DNA from: an uncultured Bacilli bacterium
GTDB taxonomy: Bacteria; Bacillota_I; Bacilli_A; RF39; UBA660
NCBI GenBank assembly: GCA_947599755.1
Contig: CANQFO010000051.1
Span: 1 to 7,719, forward strand
Direction: 5' to 3'
DNA length: 7,719 bases
The first letter of the stretch is position 1, and every line of letters begins with the position of its first letter. Shown here in pieces: positions 6,092 to 7,719 of this stretch. Below the pieces are notes generated by a model. The model searched no databases. It had not been told where the DNA came from and was given only the letters and a program-made list of their open reading frames with translations. The translations under genes were made by a program, and so were the position numbers.

Positions 6092-6671
6092 AATGTATGG
6101 ATATCGCCTATTAAAACCAATATTGGGATGGATATTCAAATTTTACTATCATCCAAAAATAATTGGAAAAGAAAATATCCCCAAAGAAGGACCAATCATT
6201 ATTGCTGGAAATCATAAACACTTGTATGATCAATGTTTAGCTATTTTAGCAACCAAAAGACCAATTCATTATATGGCCAAAAAAGAATATTTTGAAGGAA
6301 AAATGGCATGGTTTTTTAAATTTGTTGGTTGTATCCCCGTAAACCGTTCCAAAAAAGATCCTAATGCAACAAAGCAAGCATTAAAAGTACTAAATCAAGG
6401 ATATGCACTAGGAATATTTCCAGAAGGAACAAGAAACAAAACAAAAAAAACTTTACTTCCATTTAAATATGGAGCTGTTTCCCTAGCAAATAAAACAGGA
6501 AGTACAATTGTTCCTTTCGGAATAACTGGAAAATATTGTTTTCGCAGTAAAGATCTAACAATTAGGTTTGGAAAACCATATCAAATAAAAAAAGATTTAG
6601 AAACAGAAAATCAAAAACTTTTTCATGAAATAGAAAATTTAATTCAAAAGAATTTACAAAGTAAAGAATAA
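6078..6671 (+). CDS. PlsC-family 1-acyl-glycerophosphate acyltransferase, copy 2
   Basis: This is the second PlsC-type acyltransferase, 197 residues from ATG 6078, predicted to acylate a lysophospholipid or lysophosphatidate at the membrane. Blocks: NHKHLYD (45-51, HX4D with H46 and D51), GCIPVNR (84-90), FPEGTRN (114-120, with the canonical arginine that copy 1 lacks) and IVPFGITG (144-151). A short hydrophobic and aromatic N-terminal segment (LLKPILGWIFKFYY, 11-24) precedes the shared IIGKENIPK. The two copies align without large gaps, and a 17-base identical DNA stretch (3865-3881 and 6165-6181) falls in the IGKENIP region, consistent with an old duplication. The 14-bp overlap with the ligase gene suggests coupling. 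A hairpin terminator follows 16 bases after the stop. Of the two copies, this has the more standard motif set and is the better candidate for the housekeeping PlsC. Confidence 0.92.
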   Translation: MKKDKMYGYRLLKPILGWIFKFYYHPKIIGKENIPKEGPIIIAGNHKHLYDQCLAILATKRPIHYMAKKEYFEGKMAWFFKFVGCIPVNRSKKDPNATKQALKVLNQGYALGIFPEGTRNKTKKTLLPFKYGAVSLANKTGSTIVPFGITGKYCFRSKDLTIRFGKPYQIKKDLETENQKLFHEIENLIQKNLQSKE

Positions 6672-6687
6672 ATAGTGTCAACTAAAT

Positions 6688-6717
6688 AAAGTTTTCTTTT
6701 CGAAAAGCTTTGTTTTT
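6688..6717 (+). terminator. Probable Rho-independent terminator after the murI-lipid unit
   Basis: AAAGTTTTC (6688-6696) pairs with GAAAA-G-CTTT (6702-6711, one bulged G) around a five-base loop, followed by TTTTT at 6713-6717. Bases 6684-6686 can lengthen the stem by pairing into the T run. The stem is AT-rich and bulged, so strength is uncertain. The promoter of the next gene starts directly behind it. Confidence 0.6.
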
Positions 6718-6718
6718 A

Positions 6719-6727
6719 TGATATGCT
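6719..6727 (+). promoter_or_regulatory. Putative extended -10 promoter of the hydrolase gene
   Basis: TG at 6719-6720, one base, then TATGCT at 6722-6727 (four of six), with TATGAT overlapping at 6717-6722. No clear -35 is present; the upstream region is occupied by the terminator hairpin. A start near 6734 would leave only about nine bases of leader, beginning at the GGTGAT ribosome binding site. Confidence 0.4.
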
Positions 6728-6733
6728 AATACT

Positions 6734-6739
6734 GGTGAT
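6734..6739 (+). promoter_or_regulatory. Unusual GGTGAT-type ribosome binding site of the hydrolase gene
   Basis: GGTGAT ends three bases before ATG 6743. As for the UV endonuclease gene, it matches the downstream half of the extended anti-16S complement. No AGGAGG-type site is present, and the spacing is tight. Confidence 0.45.
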
Positions 6740-6742
6740 AAG

Positions 6743-7609
6743 ATGCATAATACGAATTTTGATCAAATAGAAAAATATAGATTATATAGAAATTTAAAAG
6801 ATATTGTTCATCCTACAATTTCCAAAAAAAATATTTCAAATTATAAAATTATAATAAAAGAAGAATTAATTCCCTTACAAATATTTTATCCTAACAAAGT
6901 ATCAAATCTTACTTCAATCATTATTTTTGTTCATGGAGATAGCACCATCACGCAATGTCAAAGACAATATGCAACCATTTGTAAAGAATTAGCAATATCT
7001 TTAAATAAAATGATCATTGCCTTAGATTATAAAAATATAGAACCTGGAAAATTAATCAAATTTTATCAAGATTGCTATCAAACAATCAATTATTTATATC
7101 AAGAATTAATCAAATTAAATATCAAAGAAAAAGACATTACATTAATAGGAGATTCCACCGGAGCATCAGCCTTAATTGCTACAAATTTCATTGCACAGAA
7201 AAAACAAACTCCAAAAATCGAAAAAGAAATTTTATTATATCCAGTAATTGGAATAAAATCATTAAAATCAAATAAACATCAAATAATAACAGAAAATAAT
7301 AAAATAGATGAATTAACCATTAATCGCTTAAAAAATTATTTTAACAACGGATTAAAAGGAAAAAAAGGACATTTCGCTCTAAGATCATTGCAAATGAAAG
7401 AAGAGAAAATCTTTCCAAATACATTAATCATTACAGGAAGCACTGATCCCCTAAAAGAAGAGATTAAAAAATATTTTAATCAACAGAAAAAACAAAAACA
7501 AAATATTAAATATATAGAAATTCCTTTTGCAAATCATGGATTTTTAAAATCTAAAGATCAAGAATTAAAAAAAGAATTACTAGAAGAAATAAGAAATTTT
7601 ATCAAATAA
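6743..7609 (+). CDS. Alpha/beta hydrolase, esterase/lipase of the HSL-like (hydrolase_3) type
   Basis: A 288-residue serine hydrolase, probably an intracellular esterase or lipase; the substrate is unknown. It has no signal peptide. The oxyanion-hole region is IIIFVHGDSTIT (59-70), where the family's HGGG is HGDS. The nucleophile elbow is LIGDSTGAS (134-142, Ser138), matching GDSAGG of the HSL-like group. The acid is Asp235 in ITGSTDPL (230-237), and the histidine is His265 in FANHGFLK (262-269). Order and spacing of the triad are normal, so an active enzyme is likely. The first 55 residues are divergent and Lys/Asn/Ile-rich. It stands alone between a terminator and the promoter at 7653, with its own weak promoter and a GGTGAT ribosome binding site. 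Proximity to acyl-transfer genes makes lipid turnover possible, but this is inference only; peptidase or deacetylase activity cannot be excluded. No terminator is visible between 7610 and 7652. Confidence 0.88.
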   Translation: MHNTNFDQIEKYRLYRNLKDIVHPTISKKNISNYKIIIKEELIPLQIFYPNKVSNLTSIIIFVHGDSTITQCQRQYATICKELAISLNKMIIALDYKNIEPGKLIKFYQDCYQTINYLYQELIKLNIKEKDITLIGDSTGASALIATNFIAQKKQTPKIEKEILLYPVIGIKSLKSNKHQIITENNKIDELTINRLKNYFNNGLKGKKGHFALRSLQMKEEKIFPNTLIITGSTDPLKEEIKKYFNQQKKQKQNIKYIEIPFANHGFLKSKDQELKKELLEEIRNFIK

Positions 7610-7652
7610 AACAGACAAAATGAGAAGAAAAGAATAAAACAAAATAAATATA

Positions 7653-7661
7653 TGATATACT
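7653..7661 (+). promoter_or_regulatory. Extended -10 promoter at the window's 3' end
   Basis: TG at 7653-7654, one base, then TATACT at 7656-7661 (five of six). No -35 is visible in the A-rich sequence upstream. Expected transcription start is about 7667-7669, which is where the long inverted repeat begins. It has the same TATGATAT core seen before murI and the hydrolase. Confidence 0.5.
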
Positions 7662-7667
7662 GTTAAG

Positions 7668-7711
7668 AAATTTATGGCATATTTCTTGCATAAGAAATAT
7701 GTTATAAATTT
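7668..7711 (+). repeat. Long inverted repeat: 20-bp stem, 4-nt loop
   Basis: Bases 7668-7687 pair with 7692-7711 around a GCAT loop (7688-7691). The ten pairs next to the loop (CATATTTCTT with AAGAAATATG) are perfect; two positions (GG at 7677-7678 against TT at 7702-7703) would be G-U pairs in + strand RNA and mismatches in - strand RNA; the remaining eight outer pairs are perfect. No T run follows on either strand, so it is not a standard terminator. It begins at the predicted transcription start. It could be a 5' stabilising or regulatory RNA structure, or a DNA operator. An ATG at 7674 inside the left arm opens a frame of 15 codons to the window edge (begins MAYFLHKK), without a ribosome binding site; I do not call it a gene. 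Confidence 0.75.
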
Positions 7712-7719
7712 AGTGTACC

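Noticed and set aside
7072..7275. 67-residue + strand frame inside the hydrolase gene
   Set aside because: It overlaps the nucleophile-elbow region of a clearly coding frame, and its composition and lack of a start site indicate a shadow frame.
7668..7711. The 3' hairpin as terminator of the hydrolase gene
   Set aside because: Neither strand has a T run after the stem, and a promoter-like element lies between the hydrolase stop and the hairpin.

Overview
The window is a very AT-rich (roughly 30% G+C by eye), gene-dense stretch with all nine genes on the + strand. Stop codons are TAA in eight of nine genes. All tryptophans I could place are TGG, including those in ORF2, the UV endonuclease, both acyltransferases and the acyl ligase, so the standard bacterial code fits better than a mycoplasma-type code. 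Low G+C, AAGGAGG-type ribosome binding sites, a YitT/DUF2179 protein, a Bacilli-style UvsE and a glutamate racemase point to a walled low-GC member of the Bacillota (Bacilli/Erysipelotrichia/RF39-like gut lineages are my guess). I cannot name the genus.

Region 1 (1-1512): a promoter and very short leader precede a YitT-family membrane protein whose best start is a CTG at 123. An unrecognised 164-residue soluble protein follows, coupled by a 1-nt overlap. The unit ends in a clear hairpin terminator at 1485-1511. Region 2 (1550-3025): a stand-alone CinA C-terminal-domain (PncC-like) protein with a GTG start, then a UvsE-type UV damage endonuclease. The endonuclease keeps most metal ligands but appears to differ at two positions I regard as important in the family.

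Region 3 (3030-6717): an extended -10 promoter reads into glutamate racemase (murI). This is followed, with gaps or overlaps of only a few bases, by a PlsC-type acyltransferase, an AMP-forming acyl ligase and a second, paralogous PlsC-type acyltransferase, then a hairpin with a T run. The ligase flanked by acyltransferases resembles an unfused Aas-like arrangement: activation of a free fatty acid and its transfer to a lysophospholipid or glycerolipid acceptor. Region 4 (6719-7609): a separately promoted alpha/beta hydrolase of the esterase/HSL type with an intact Ser-Asp-His set. Region 5 (7610-7719): an extended -10 promoter immediately followed by a 20-bp stem with a 4-nt loop (7668-7711), close to the expected transcription start. 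The downstream gene is cut off by the window edge.

Most of the window is ordinary housekeeping and lipid metabolism. The items that most deserve a second look are the terminal hairpin, the overlapping acyltransferase-ligase-acyltransferase set, the UvsE substitutions, the altered CinA loop and the pattern of very short leaders. There is no CRISPR array, tRNA, rRNA, insertion sequence or recognisable riboswitch, and no stretch over 300 bases without a gene.
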